A stretch of DNA of 64,000 nucleotides from NCBI RefSeq assembly GCF_000002995.4, contig NW_025062479.1:7307721-7371720 (forward strand), in the 5' to 3' direction. Positions 1 through 17,400 of this stretch are shown in pieces. The notes beneath the pieces are model-generated. The model was not told the origin of the DNA. It worked only from the letters and a program-made list of their open reading frames with translations, and did not search any database. The position numbers were made by a program, and so were the translations under genes. The DNA is from Brugia malayi (Eukaryota; Nematoda; Chromadorea; Rhabditida; Onchocercidae). The number at the start of each line of letters is the position of its first letter. Position 1 is the stretch's first letter.

Positions 1-437
1 TTTGTTTCTCAGTATTTTGTCAGCAAATAATTCAAGTGGTGGAACAAGCAGTAGTTAAAACTTTTTTCCCTTTTTCCAATAACTCAGAGATTAATCCCAA
101 TGATTATCTTACAGAATACAAATCGAATATAAAGCGACAGCACTGTTAAGGAAACTACATAAAAGTGAATGCACTAGAAGTACGTGTTTCATTACTGTAG
201 GCAAAACTAGTTAGTACTCGAATTAGGTTGTGTGTCTTTAAATCGCATTCCATACTAGGTAGTTGGGTTTTCGGTAATTAGGCAAAATGGTTCGTGTCAT
301 CTTAAGGTATATTATGATGCTCTGTATTTTCTCTTTTAAATAAAAATGCCTCCAGATAAAATAAAATGTTTGGTGGAAAACTTCTGTAAGCGGTTGTTTG
401 AATCGAATTTGAGAGAAACACTTTTTTGTGACCGGAT
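1..437. other. Upstream flank of the CCDC51-like gene
   Basis: This is AT-rich sequence with no convincing exon. A 61-codon open frame starts at 346 (ATG) but is in another frame from the coding exon that follows, and I found no splice path joining them. It may be 5' UTR or promoter of the gene starting near 438. Confidence 0.4.
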
Positions 438-2318
438 ATGCCTTTGCCTTTGTATGGTGCGCGGTTGGTATATTCTAGACATATTACGTATCGAAATTTA
501 TCCGGTCTGCCTGACATTTCCAAGTCCTTGAAACTTATCAGTGGGGTAATCTCGTATATTGACGATGTAACAGGTGTTACAGAGATTCGCGAAGCTCATG
601 CAACATTAAAACAGGTTATTTCTTAAAAATATTTCTTGGAAATCCAACATTTTTGTGCAGATTTTATGGTGACAGTAAACATAGTTACTTCTACTGTGTT
701 GTTTTGATAAAATTCCTTTTTGTTCCTCTGTGGTCTCTATTCTGCAATACCTAATACTAAATTAAACCACACTTTAGACTAGAAACTGCTGCATAGTGTT
801 GAAGATTCAGTGAGAACTATGTAAAATTGAAATGACAAAATTATACAAGACATAAGCGCTGATGAATGCAATTGACATGATTAAAGCCATTTCAGAATGA
901 AAAAAAGTTGCAAGATGCTCAGGTTATACGACGTAAAAAACGTGATGAACTGGATACGTTACAAATTCGAATGAAGCAGATACACAGTGAACTGGATAGA
1001 TTTTCTCGTGGAGATGACAAGTGTGTCTTGCCTCGTTCTGGGCTATTTTATTCTCCTTTTTCAAATGTATTTCCTAAAATTGGTGTCAGTCTCCGGCTGA
1101 CTTCATAGGTGTCGTGCTATCGTTGCTCATATGTAGGTAAAAGTTTGTTTTCTGCTTTTAGTAAACCATCAATTCAGGACTAACCAGGACACTGTTTGAC
1201 ATAGTAGGATACGTTGAAACATACATAGATGTACCAAAATTGCATTTTTGGTTCGCTTCAAGTCTTCTAAAACAAGTATTTCCTTGTTTTAACATATGTA
1301 AATTTGTCAAAACTTGTAGGTATCTGCGTTTGTTAACTGAAGAACATGCAGTTATAAAAAGTGAACAGCTTTTAATTGCCGAAGTTAGAAAGGCGGATGA
1401 AGCTGAGAAAGCTGCATTTGATGAATTATCAAGTGTTCTTCGGACCAGTCGAGCAAAGGAGCAAGAACAGTGAGTTTTATAGTCTTTCTGACAAAAAAAT
1501 GAGATGATGCATATTGATCCTGTTCTCCAAATTACTCTGGTTGTGTGTTCATACAACTTATTCCCATATTCTTGTTTTTTTTTTCCTGTCTATCCTAATG
1601 AAACAGTTCAGATTGGAGTACTGCGTATGTCCAGGAATTGTGTATTTCAGATCGGATCGAGTAAAAACGTGGACAATTATAGCTTCTACACTTGGTGCAT
1701 TATTGGGAATTGTTGGCACTTGGGTGGCAAATGAGGTTAGGATGCGTAAGATGAAAGAGCTGGTACCAGATTCGGCATTGTTGACACCACTGGTTAAAAA
1801 GATGACGGCACTGGTTGAGAAACAACAGAATGAGGTATGAAACTGCAGCTTTCCTTCCAGATTAAGAGCACAAATTGCTGTTACAATATTAAGATATTGA
1901 ATAATATTGTCTAGAGACCAGTTGCTCTAGATAACCATTGCAGGTGGCTGCATTTATCACTGACATTAGAGAAGCAATGCATTTAAAAGCCGCTGAAGGG
2001 ATGGCAATTGTTATATCAAACAAAGACGTAACTGGTAACGTACTTTCCGAGACTATTGTCAACCTTCTACAGGAGCAGAATACAGTTTTAACGAGGGAAC
2101 TTGATGCAATCAAACGCTTGATTGCAATAGAGCTGAACTTAAAAGCAGAAACACCGAATGTGGTCTACATTGGTAATGACATGGAGGATCTCCTTAATAA
2201 ATCAGAGAAAAATATTGAATCAAAAATGAAACTGCAAACACTTATTGAAGTGGTTTTTCTATACACCCTTATAGCCGTGTCCTTACCATTGATTTACGCC
2301 TTTTTTAAAGGACCTTAG
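438..2318 (+). CDS. CCDC51: CCDC51/MITOK-like mitochondrial inner-membrane coiled-coil protein
   Basis: Five-exon model: 438-614, 896-1020, 1320-1469, 1612-1834 and 1944-2318, giving 349 residues with all intron phases consistent. The human family member CCDC51 (MITOK) is a mitochondrial inner-membrane protein proposed to form the pore of the ATP-sensitive mitochondrial potassium channel. The family architecture is visible. The N-terminus is basic and hydroxylated with no acidic residue for over 20 positions, like a matrix-targeting signal. A charged helix of about residues 45-150 looks coiled-coil. TM1 lies at about 172-190 (IIASTLGALLGIVGTWVANE), followed by a second charged helix. TM2 lies at about 327-346, ending YAFFKGP, and vertebrate CCDC51 ends in a very similar motif. 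Residues around KYLRLLTEEH also resemble the vertebrate protein. The start at 438 is chosen because an in-frame stop lies at 429; an extra 5' exon is possible. Human CCDC51 is somewhat longer (411 residues). Confidence 0.85.
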
Positions 2319-2538
2319 ATTATTAGCATTAATCCCATATGGCAGTGTACTGCTTTCCTTTTAAAACATGACATCAGGCATGTTATTGTCTTTACGGGTA
2401 TTTGAAAGTAGTATATTATTGCAAGCAGAACTGGTTTGTCTTTTTTTTTGCTTAGAATATGTATAGTGCATCCGTGGCTCCCAGAATACTTGAAAATAAC
2501 GGCTTGTGTTCACTGCATCATGTTGTTTATAGGTTGCA

Positions 2539-2544
2539 AATAAA
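2539..2544 (+). terminator. Poly(A) signal AATAAA for the CCDC51-like gene
   Basis: A canonical AATAAA lies 221 bases after the stop codon. It faces a minus-strand AATAAA at 2674-2679, so the two convergent transcripts should end about 130 bases apart. Confidence 0.5.
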
Positions 2545-2673
2545 ACTGCCCGCAACTAATCTTAGGATCATATCTTAAACAGGGATTGTCAGCTCATGCG
2601 CACGTATGAATCATTCCTATGAGATCAGCACAGGGTTGCAGTTACGAAATGTGGTATGGAGACATATGAATCA

Positions 2674-2679
2674 TTTATT
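2674..2679 (-). terminator. Poly(A) signal AATAAA for METAP2
   Basis: Minus-strand AATAAA, 63 bases after the METAP2 stop codon. This is the only canonical signal seen close downstream. Confidence 0.5.
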
Positions 2680-2741
2680 CTCCCGCAAAAAAAATCACTT
2701 GTAAAAATGGGTTGGAATAGATATCCTCCAATGAACCACAA

Positions 2742-5856
<3,115 letters not shown>

Positions 5857-5883
5857 TGCAATATTACGCTTGAATTTGTTGAA

Positions 5884-5889
5884 CTGAAA
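5884..5889 (-). promoter_or_regulatory. Probable spliced-leader acceptor of METAP2
   Basis: TTTCAG lies 27 bases upstream of the METAP2 ATG with no upstream coding exon in sight. This is the usual position and sequence for a nematode trans-splice acceptor. It could instead be the acceptor of a 5' UTR intron. Confidence 0.5.
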
Positions 5890-5899
5890 CACACCAACT

Positions 5900-8428
5900 T
5901 TTATAAAACATTTAAACCCTGAAGTAGAACAAAGAACTCTTTATAACGCAAACAAGGAACAAAAATATTTAATATTTTCGAGACTCATGAAAAAAAAAAC
6001 CCAATACATATTACAGTATGTATAAAGAAACTGTTAAAAACCTATCATAACAAAGAACTGCTAGTAATGAGATCCATGCAGATCTAAAAGCTACCACGAC
6101 CATCAAGATTTAACCGCTATCAAGGTTATCCGGGGATCATCAGAACTATCTAATTCACAAAATGGGTAGACTGTAGTTGATCACTGATAGCATAAATGCA
6201 CGATTAATGAGAGAAAACAGGCAGAAGGTTACTCTTCTCCAAAACTGAAAATTAAAGTTCCAGAACACAAAACATTCAATCCGATCCTGCTTACTGCACA
6301 ATCTGCTCCCTGAACAGACACGCTATACCAACCTATTCCAACCCTTCTTTTTCCTGCAAACCAAATTTCGCTGCATCATCCTGTACCACCACAATGAAAG
6401 ACGTTACTTTTCATTCTCATACAAAGTAGCTTTTGGAACTGTATAACACATGAAGTGAAACATTCTAGCTATCAGCATAGATTGTATTATATACCTGTCA
6501 GTAGCCACTCAAATGATGGTCAAGGGAAAAAAGTATGTTCAATACACCGCTCTATTTTCTTGAGTGCTTGCTTTAATTTAAAATCGCAGATCCTCAACGA
6601 ATGGTGCACTCTCGCCGTAAAACGTAGGCATATGCAGACAATATACACAGGCCTATACAGGCAAAACAATCATGCTGTTCAATGATACACTACTTGCACT
6701 GATCACAGGAGAACGGAAAACAATTGAAGCATTCAGCATATTTAAGCAAAGCATTCCGGATCAGCCGCCATCGGCAATAGGTGGAGAGTAGCGGAAGGTT
6801 CTTTCATTATGGTAGTCCAGCGAAATTGGTTTGAGAAATATAGCAATGGATTGATGGACAGCAACAAAGATCAGACTGCAACATTCTCCCTTACTCCGCA
6901 TCGATTGCACTTTGCCATCACTGGGCAACTACAGAGCTACAGTCTACTCATTTCGTGAACCGGATAGTTCTAGTGATCTCCGGATGGCCTTAATGGCCTT
7001 TGAATAATTCGATCATCTTTAGATATCTGAAACGACAAGATTTGAAGGCAAGGTGCAAAACGAACATTTCATCGACTTTAAGACCGTAGGAAAGGATTCA
7101 GCGCACTAATTCTAGGACTATCAGCATAGATTGTAATCATACATCCAGATTTCATTCATTAATTGAAATTTATGGCAACTCTCCACTTGTAATTTCCAAG
7201 AGGATTGTGAAATAGTAGGGACCAGGCCTGTTCCTTTGTTTAAAGACCAAACAGCCAACATTTTCTCGAATTTAGCTCATCTACAAATGAGACTTCTTCA
7301 TTGACCGCAGCTAATAATTCTAGCTAAAGCCTGAGAATAACAAAACTCCACTCCTTGCTGGCTTGCGCAGAAAATTTAGGACTGCAACTTATAACTTCAA
7401 TAAAATTGCAGTCCTTTTGCAAAATTCATGAGAAATCCACACCAGGACAGGTGCCAATCTGTCTTTCCATCAAAGTATGAAAAGCACACGATTATATAAC
7501 TATGAGGATATTCATGATAATGGGCAATGAGATTTACGCATTTAGTTACGGTCGGTCATTTAATCACACGTAGTGAACATGTGAATATAAATATGTGTGG
7601 CACATATGTGACGTTGTAAAATGTTACTCAGAGAACATAAATCAAGGGAAAAATTATTTATCTACTTGACATACTAAGAAATGAATATCAGCAGCGAGTG
7701 CACACGAACAAATACGCATACCATGTTTGATTGCAACTCACATGTTTATAACATTCACAAAACAGCAAACTTGTAGAATAATACATTTACCGGATAGAAA
7801 TGGAAGACAAAAATATGATTTAAAAAAAAAATTCGTAAGCAAAGTACAAATTAACCCAACATATAAGAAATGAAGAAAGAATATTTCACTACTTTTTCGA
7901 ACTTGGACATCAAATACAATCAGTTACCAAACCAAACACGTTATGGTACTAAACAAAATGGAGTCGCATGCGTGCTGCACATATGGGTTTCAACTAACGA
8001 CTAAACTGGATTCATAGTTTTTAAGAATTGACGCAAACTCAATTAAGGTAAATGAGAACAATTAAATCATCTCTTATCTGCTGTACCAATCAAGAAAATA
8101 TCAAATAATTTTTAAAATGTGCATGAAAGGAAAGTGGGAGTGATAGACGTTTACGGGTCACTCTTATACGGTACAGAAGCTGCTGAAAGGAGAAAGTTAT
8201 AACTACATTCCAAGGTGAGGTCTGACAAGAATTTAGTGTTTACAAAACTGTGTGATTTTCGATGGGCATACAGACGCGTATGTTGCCTAATCACAGACAA
8301 ATCGACATGTAAATCTTATACACTTCCTACTGTTTGAAAAATACTGCTTCCATAGCATCAGTAAGCAACTGTTAATTCTAATCTGATTCCATTCATGTAA
8401 ATATTTGCCATGACAATTCTTAATAAGT
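5900..8428. other. Intergenic, EGL-4 3' flank and METAP2 promoter region
   Basis: There are about 2.5 kb between METAP2 and the EGL-4 stop codon. No exon with convincing protein sequence was found on either strand. The part next to 8428 is probably the kinase 3' UTR. A 76-codon plus-strand frame at 6455-6685 has no protein likeness and no splice context. Confidence 0.5.
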
Positions 8429-11400
8429 TTAGAATCCTTCATCCCAACCAGAAAACTCATCAGGTGGTACGTCTTGTTCCGGTGGGTAGCTGTCAAAATT
8501 CGTTACATCTGATGGACTCGCTACCTTTGGTACAATTGGTGCTTTCAAAGTCCTTGACCTTAAGCCTTCCCAGTCGAAACCCATAAACCACCTAAAAAAT
8601 ACGCTGTTCGAAATCATATTTTTTCTTTTTAGATCTAAAACATGTCTTATAATTCTTTGATGAAGAATTATGCTAAACACGAGAAAAGTCACTTCATCGC
8701 CTGTTCATTTCCATAATTGATCAAATTCAGAAAATAAAAGACATACCTATGTTTACGAATATCACCAACGCCTCCACTGCCACAGCCAAGACGTTCGCCG
8801 GGATTGTCTTTGCAGAGTTTCTTAACAAGAGCCGTTGCCGTTTTTCCAATTCGTCGATTTGGAATTTCTAAGGCATCCACGCCTTTCAATATTAATGTAT
8901 AAGTTTTCATGGGATCTGCGGCCTAGATAAATGAAATAGAACTTAATTACCCTTCTTCACGCCATAAAATTAAATATGTAAATTTTCCAAGTTCTTGTGG
9001 AAGTTTATATCGATTCATTTTTGTTTCCACATAAATCCTACGAAATTTTCACATAAATCTAAAAAAAAAGTTCAACAATAAGATATACCTGAAATGGTGG
9101 ACGACCGAGCATCAATTCACATATATAAATTCCTAACGCCCAGTAATCAGCTGCTTGGTCATGTCCCTTGTTAAGGATAATTTCGGGTGAAACATATTCC
9201 GGTGTACCACAGAAAGTCCATGTTTTTCGCCCACTTGCTAACTTTTTTGCGAAACCGAAGTCAACCTGTAAACAATTAACTGCAACAACAGCAAAACTTC
9301 ATTTAAAGACAAAAAATATAACAAATACAATAAAGCAAAAAATGAACACTAAATGTACCATGCGTAAGAGATATGATACATACAAGTTTCAGATATCCTG
9401 TCTGGGTAAGTAAGCAGTTTTCTGGCTTTAAATCACGGTAAACAATGCTTTTTCTGTGTAAATATTCAAGCGCCTCTAAAACGCAAGCGACATAAAATCG
9501 AGCAGTGTAGTCATCGAAGTGCCCTCTATCTCGAAGCGTAGTCCATAACTCACCACCCAAACAAACTTCCATCAGCATATAAACGTATTTGGCATCACGA
9601 AACGTTGTGTATAACCTGGAAAACGATAAGGCAATAACCTTAGTAAGAGTGGAACTAGATGAAAGCTTCCTGATTTAAATAACGATAAAACATAAAATTA
9701 TACACAAGTTTTAAAATAACTGAACCATATTAAAACAAGTTAATCGATATCTTTCGAATTACCTAACAATCCAGTCTGAATGAGTTTCCATCATAATATT
9801 TCTTTCCGCAAAAATATGCTCTTGTTGCCTTGTATCTACAATATGCTTTTTTTTCAAAGCTTTCAGCGCAAATGTCCGCATTTTGTCACCACTGATGCAA
9901 ACCTGAATCATCTTTTAAGTGATATCAAGAAAACTAACATAGAAACAACATAGATATCTCAAAGTAAGAAAATTTCGTCTGTTCAGCAGTACCAAAACAG
10001 GGACATATTCTCGAAGCAATAAAAGATTACACTGAAAAGATATGACCATATGTAGTGCAGTTTTTATTAACCGACTAGGCAAGTAAACTAATGCAACATG
10101 GCAAAATGACCAGTACTGTACATTTTTTCAAATAACAACATGTATACATGTAGTGGAAATAGCTTATATTTCTGAATAAGTGCTAGCTTATATTGTGCTA
10201 TAAACACTTCAAGATAAAAATGTCAAAAAATTTTTTGTTGCCCAAAACACGAACCAATTCAACACGACCAAAACCACCAACACCAAGTGTAACAATCCTT
10301 TTCAAATTTCTTAACTGCAAATCAGCAAATTCTTTCTCTTGAGCAGTCTTTTTTGGCGATGGTGGCTCAGGTACAACACTGAAATATGTGTTTCTGTAAC
10401 GTGACTAATTCAAATAGAATCCTCTATCCACAAAATAAATGAAAGAATCTTTGAACAGTGAAGGAAATGATCATTTACACAGTGGCTCTCCTTTGTGAAT
10501 CCCCATAGTCTCGATTTAAGGCTTCAAGATCTCCAATCAGTTTTGTGAATGATTCTCTGTCAAGTGTTAGAACTTCTACACCTGGATTAATTGCGATAAT
10601 ACTTGCTGTCCTTACCTGGAAAAACTTATAGTGAATAAAAAAATATAGCGAAATTAGATAATGTTTAGATAATGTTATAAATACACCTCTTCACCAAGAA
10701 GGGCTTTTTCACCGAAGAAGTCGCCCTGCTTTAGAATACGTATTTCTCGAGGCTCCAGTTCGCCTTCAATCTGCTGTGTAACGCGAACTTGACCATTCGT
10801 AAGGATAAAGAACGTGTCACCCTTAAACAAAACTTTTATAAAAGGTAAAGCATACTTTTAAATTTACAAATCGAAATCATCAAGTTCTTTAGAGTGATTC
10901 CACAAAAGAACAAAAAAAGAAAAAAAAAAAAAAAACTTTTTCTCCTTCTCGAATAATGTAATTACCACCGGAATAATAATCTTGGTCCAAAACATCAGCA
11001 ATTTTTGATATTCGATCTTCTGACAAGTTTTCAAATAATGATACCTGTAGTGACAAAATTCTGATTCCGAATTATAGTCCTATCTTACTATCAAAAAGGT
11101 TGAAATTAGAATGGAAATTTTGATACCAGTGGTGGTCAACCTCAGTAACTTCCATAAACCGAATTTTATATTACTCAAAAAAAATGGTGTTGTAGTATGT
11201 TTTTTGAAAACATAAATGAATATAAACAAACTTTGCTAAGAAATGCCATTAACTGTGCATGTCTTTCCATACCCAAACGCATTGTAATCATTTGAAAGAC
11301 AGAACGATCCAGCACCCACAACTGAACATCTGATAATGCTTGCACAGATGCTGTTCTGAAACCACTTTTTCGCAAATAAGTGATTGCAAAAACAAACTTT

Positions 11401-14400
11401 TAACACGATGTAGAAAAAACTGTTACATTGTTTACTCCAATTCTAAGTTCCAAAAAATCTTTTTCAGACAACGAAAAAACTTTCTACATGCCCTACACTC
11501 GAAAAGTTCCGAATTCACGGTCAGAAAAAATTTAGAAATATAGGCATACTATGATGCTTCGAAAAAAGAACATAAATCTACAGAGAACACAACTAAGATA
11601 AAAACGTACAGATTCACGACAATCTGAAACGACTTACCTAACACAGTTATAAAGAATTGCAAGTTCTCCCATAACAACTCCTGCAGACAATTTTCCCAAC
11701 ACAATACCTTCGCGTGATACCTGAAGCTGTCCCTCTGAAACAGTAACTCTCCATCCAACTTGTAACAATAATTCATAATACCTTATTTTGTCGATTACGT
11801 CGAAAAGGGAAAAATAACAAGAAAAATAAGTTAATAATTTTCTTTAAATATTACTGAATGAAAAAATATAATCTAATAAACGTGAGATTAAAAACTAACC
11901 AGCAACAACAAACAGTCGATCTCCAGGTTCACCCTCCTGTATAACCCATTGGCCTGCACGAGCACGCATTTCATACATGCATTCTACCAGTTCTATAACT
12001 TGTTCTTTAGCAAGCTGTCGCAAAAAGTCATTCTTCTGAACTGCATCCCGAATAAGTTGTTTCGAACTGAAAATTTTACGGAAAAATCAATGATGTTTTC
12101 TTGAAATATGAATCACCAGAACAGTTTTTCTCTATTTAGTGAATAGTTATTAAAATAGTGAAACTATGACTGAAATGGTATTTCTGTTCCAAGTTAATGT
12201 CTCGACTCATAATGATAGGTCACGTTATTCCTGCATTTTTTTTTATCATTATTTTCATTGCCCTTATGGTTACAATGCGTTCAACTGGAAGGGAAAAGTA
12301 TGTAACTACAGAGTTTGCGAACAAAGCCATGACCATTAATGAAAGTGATTTGATTAGCACAAATTAACTATTACATCCGAAATCACAGTGAATCATAAGA
12401 AAACTTCTGCATCTCTTTAGGCTGCAGTGACAAAGTTATTTCCCAAACTAGCTTTGTAAAAGAGTGTAAAAGACTGTACAAACCCAGCAGATTTCGGATG
12501 ATGTTGTAAGACAGCTTTTTGCGTATCTAGGTTGGATGGTTCTGCAGATACTGCCATTTTCTTGGAACGAACACCGTCATCCGCTGTTGGCAACACCGCC
12601 TTTTGCTGAAGTTCAGTTCGTAACTCTTCAGTACCCCACGAAGCCTGCAAGCAACAAATTCAAATAATGTATATCCATCATAGGGAATGCAACGTATCTG
12701 AAACATCCTAATTTTGTGCGGGCGAACATACCTTTTGAGTAACGCTTATTGCCGTAACGGACTGTGCTTTTTGATCAAGTACAGAACGAAGTTTGTCACA
12801 TTCTGACTGAAAATAATTGAACAATTACAAAAGGAGGGTAGTAAATTTGAGTCAGTATAATTTAGCATAAATTCAGTATAAATTATCATATTCCCACAAA
12901 TGATAGCTCCAAAAAATGAAAGTATGAAAGTATTTCGGAATTTTAAAAGGAATTAACCTATTTTCTCTATATCGACAAAACATACCTGCAATGTCCTCAC
13001 TTCCTTTTCTAATTCGTTAATCCTTTTCAGCTGCGTTTCGACGGTACTTTGCTGCTGCCGGATTTGACGTTCCCTTTTTTCAATAGTTTCCTCCAGTTGA
13101 GGAATAAGCTTCTGGATTTCGCTGGCATCATAAGTGCGTGTGCCTATTTGTACCTGGAAAACAAATTATAAAGTGATCTAAAACTTCCTGGCTTCAGTTC
13201 ATTACAATTTTTTTGATATTACGAAAAAAAGTTACCTCTTGTGCTACCTTCTCGAAAAAACTTTCAAGTTTGTCAAGCAAGCAACAAATCAAACAATGGT
13301 TGTTATCGCAATGATTAAATCGACTGCGAAAGATCCTTCCCCATACCTTACCATCACTTTTACAGCCGAATAATCAACAAAAGGATTGAGTTTCCGATTG
13401 TCTTATGTACTGCTTTTGCATCTCTATTTTTGTTAATTATAAATGATGTGCGAAATTGCTGCATCAACTTTTATTCGCTTCCTTTCAAATACTTAAGCTT
13501 TTTGATCATCTAAATTCTTTATCCTACCCGTGCAGTTTAGAAAGTTAATAAAAATTGTACTTTACTGCTTATAAATTTCTTGAATCAATTAGTCCCTTTC
13601 AGTTTTCTTCCGATGTCTCAAAAAATTAAGCGAAAGCTTACGCAAGCTGTGGTGAACATATGAAAACAGAGTTTCAAAAAAAGGGAGAAGATCGAGAAGA
13701 GCGATGCCTCACTTCATTTGTGTATCTTTTTGCACTCTGCAACCTGATTGATGAGAACTAATTCATCAGCAGATTTGTTCACAAGACGAATACGCTAAAA
13801 GCTGTTACAAAGCAGCATTAGCATCAATCATCGAATAATATGATCATGGATCACATAAGTTAAACAAACAAAACAAATGTGCATTTGTTTTCGCGTCTGA
13901 AGATAACTATACTATTCTTGTTTGTTAGATTAAATCAAATAAAAATAATAATTAGCTTGCTAAGTTATCATCTAACTGCAGAGAAAAACAAACGGACTTA
14001 TTAAGCATTCCATGTCCTTCCACCAAGAATCTTAGGCAACTACATACATTCTTCAGATTCTGTGTGGCTCCTCGAATCTTAACTTCAACGTGAAACATTA
14101 AAGAAAAAGTGAATAACAAACTGAAACGAAAATCGGACACCATCAGCAAACTTATATTTAGTATGTGCACAAAAAGCTGAAAAAACAAATCATAAAAAGG
14201 ACTAAAACAAATCGCTAATACTACAAGGTAGCGTGAGATAATTTAGAGTAAGCCGGTTGAATGTAAATGTCCACTATCGGTGCTGATTTCATTAATTATC
14301 AAAGCAATTCAGGTGTACTTCATTCTAATCCTGATAACTACTCAAAAAAAGAACGTGCGGCAGCAACCATGAGATTTTGAGTATGGATAGAATGTGATAA

Positions 14401-17400
14401 TAGCCAGTTTCCAAACTAAAAAAAGTATTGTCTGTCTTCGAAATGTATTGCACATGATTAATATGGCAAAAAAAACTACGTTTACTCCTGGTAAAATATC
14501 GGAAGGGTTAAGAACGGCAAACTTTCTTCTAAACTAGACCAGTATATTCTAAACCTAGTGGGTAATCTCAGGTAATCAATGATATAAAATGAAAACTTAG
14601 AGTTTATTTTGCATGTAAAGAGCACTAATTTCAAATAAGGAAACGATGAAGCATATTGTAACTTATTATTATTATTGTTCGTAATCATTGCAAGCAAAAA
14701 CATTTTTTATATAAATTTGCAGTATTCAGCACGAAGACGATCTTCTTTCCTAGGCCCTGGGCGTGACCGTTAAGTAGAGGAGATAGAAGGAACCGTGTAA
14801 AAAATTAACAAAGAGAACCTGAATAAATGGGGTCGAATGATGCAGCATAGTTCCAACAGTAAAGAGGCGATCAGTTGGCAATAGATCAGTTCGGTTCAGA
14901 CTCAATACGGAACTCAGATCTACGCCACTCCACTTCGGATCCACTACTAGTGCCAAATGCTGCAACCAACCCACCACCACATCATACGTCCAAACGAGCT
15001 TGAACGCGCACAAACAATCACCAACAGTAACAGCAGCGTTTCTGCAATATGACTGCAGCGAAACAATAAAAAAACTAGCCGAGTGAAGCGTTCTAAAGCT
15101 TCAAGCGACGGCGAGGGGACGCAAATTTTTCCATAGTTGTCCTTTCCCAGTAGATATATACAAACAAGACAACTCGGCAACGACATACACACACATATAT
15201 ACATATATATGCGCACACATACATGTAAGCATCAACTTGGAGCCGACGTTTCGTTCATTAGCCAAGTCATAATGCTGCGTGACCAGTGGACTAAGGATAT
15301 CCTTGTATGTGTGAATCAAGCTTGAAGAAAAAACTTGCAAAAATGCATACTATCAATGAAAGCAGTAAACATTCCGCCATCCGCCACAGTTAGTCCTGAT
15401 TCTCTTAAGAAAATGCTTTCCAAGATGCTTTGTTGTTCTAGCAATACTATAAATGAAAGATAAACATTTTTAGGGTGTTCAGTGTTGCAAGTGAAAAACC
15501 GTTCCTTTCCTAATGTTGCTTCAAGCTTGTTTTCTTCCTTCACTATGATCAATACATCCCCAAAAGTTCATTACTGCCAACCTTACTTCTGGAATAGCAT
15601 AATATGTAAATTCATGCGTAGTTCACAATTTTTATACGTAAGATATACCTCCTACTTCCTAATCAAATAACTTAATCACTCAACATGTTCCAACATTTTC
15701 TTACCACCCTTAATATCACATTATCTTGTGATACCATCGATGAAATCACATACAATATCCACAACCAACTGTTCTTGAATCTTGATAGGTTTTCCGTTCC
15801 AATAATTCGAATGACAGCTAAAGTTATATACAAACTAAAACATCAATGGTTAACACCGCTTATTAAGTTTACCATCTTGTTTGAAGCAGTAAATTCCAAC
15901 ATTAGATTAAGTATATGAGCAAAAATTTTTGACAGTTAATAACCGTTTACAGTTTTTGTTTTTATAAAAAAGTTCGAGACAATATCTAGAGGAAAAAAAG
16001 TATTTTCGAAGCTTCTCGCCATCAAAATCTAAATTATAGGTACATGTCTTCATAAGGTAACTGGATGTATCCAAAAATTTCATACGTCCAGCACCTTCAT
16101 ATCCTACTCTTAATCCGATCGTCCCGTTCATAAGTATTATATAAATACACTAAACCACCTTCTGATTGCTTTGTAGTGGGAATTAACTCCTGTTTAATTA
16201 AAACTGTAAATAACAAGGATGCCATATTCAGTTTTTCTCTAATTTCTTAAGAGAAATACTTTTCCTAAACAATCATTTCGTAAAGAAAATCTACGAACAG
16301 TACGATAAAACCACACGTCTTTTGTGGTGATGAACATTAGGATGAGTGTCATGTTTATCCCATGGTTGAGGTTTCTTAAAAGTGGATGAATAAATGTAAA
16401 GAAAACATTTCCGATGTTAAGATTCTCATAATACTGCATTATGCCGTATTAAATATAAAAATGGTGTAAATATAAAGATCATATTAGATATAAAGATGTG
16501 TATCGTGCAATCTATTTATTATTTTATAAACTCTCCTATAACACAACTATCACCTAAGTTAACAATTCTCTAAAGATTCTAAATAGCAGGAACGACAGAA
16601 AGTCTGATGGATTCCCATCACTTGCTGCGAGAGAGATAAGAAAAAAAAAGCACAAACAACTGCCCACAATAATATAGCTACGTACAAACAAATTCAGTAG
16701 CTCCCAATAGTGATACTACGATTATGGTAGATGAACAATGAATACGAACATGTCCTTTCCCTTTATACTGCACTATTGCTGTACCGAATCTGCAGATGCA
16801 TTTTGAAGTGACGTTAAATTAGCGAAACGAATTATTATAAGCATTATAATTTATCGTCATCTGTTGAACATCTCGCGCTTCTGTACACAGACTGGAGAAA
16901 CAGGCGCAGACTTGAAATACTATTTTCTGTAATTCTGACAACAAAATTAATATAACTTAGACAAAAGAACTGTCGCAGAAGCAAATTTTTGTCGTGGAAT
17001 ATCTGATAGTTTAATTATTAATTTTGAGAAAGGTTTTGATCGCAGAGATTCGTTGGATGTAGGTGTAAATACGTGGGGTAACAAAGAATTACAAGAATTC
17101 TTTTATTAGCAGAAGTAATAGGACAATATGTTGATAGAGAACAGTTGGAAGTGAACCTGTCTGGCTCTTGGTAACAAATTGCACACACCAATCTTTTAAC
17201 AACGGTGACCCTTATATAGTAATTGTATCTTACATTATATGTGTTAATATGTGGGAATGTTTATAATTAGCCATTTTTGTACAAAGGATAAACTGTCTAG
17301 TACAATGGGTTGTCTAGGCATTATGATGGGTAGCTACTATAATGGGTTGCAAAAGACATTACATGATAGATGCTCATAGCATGTGAAGTGATATAAGATC

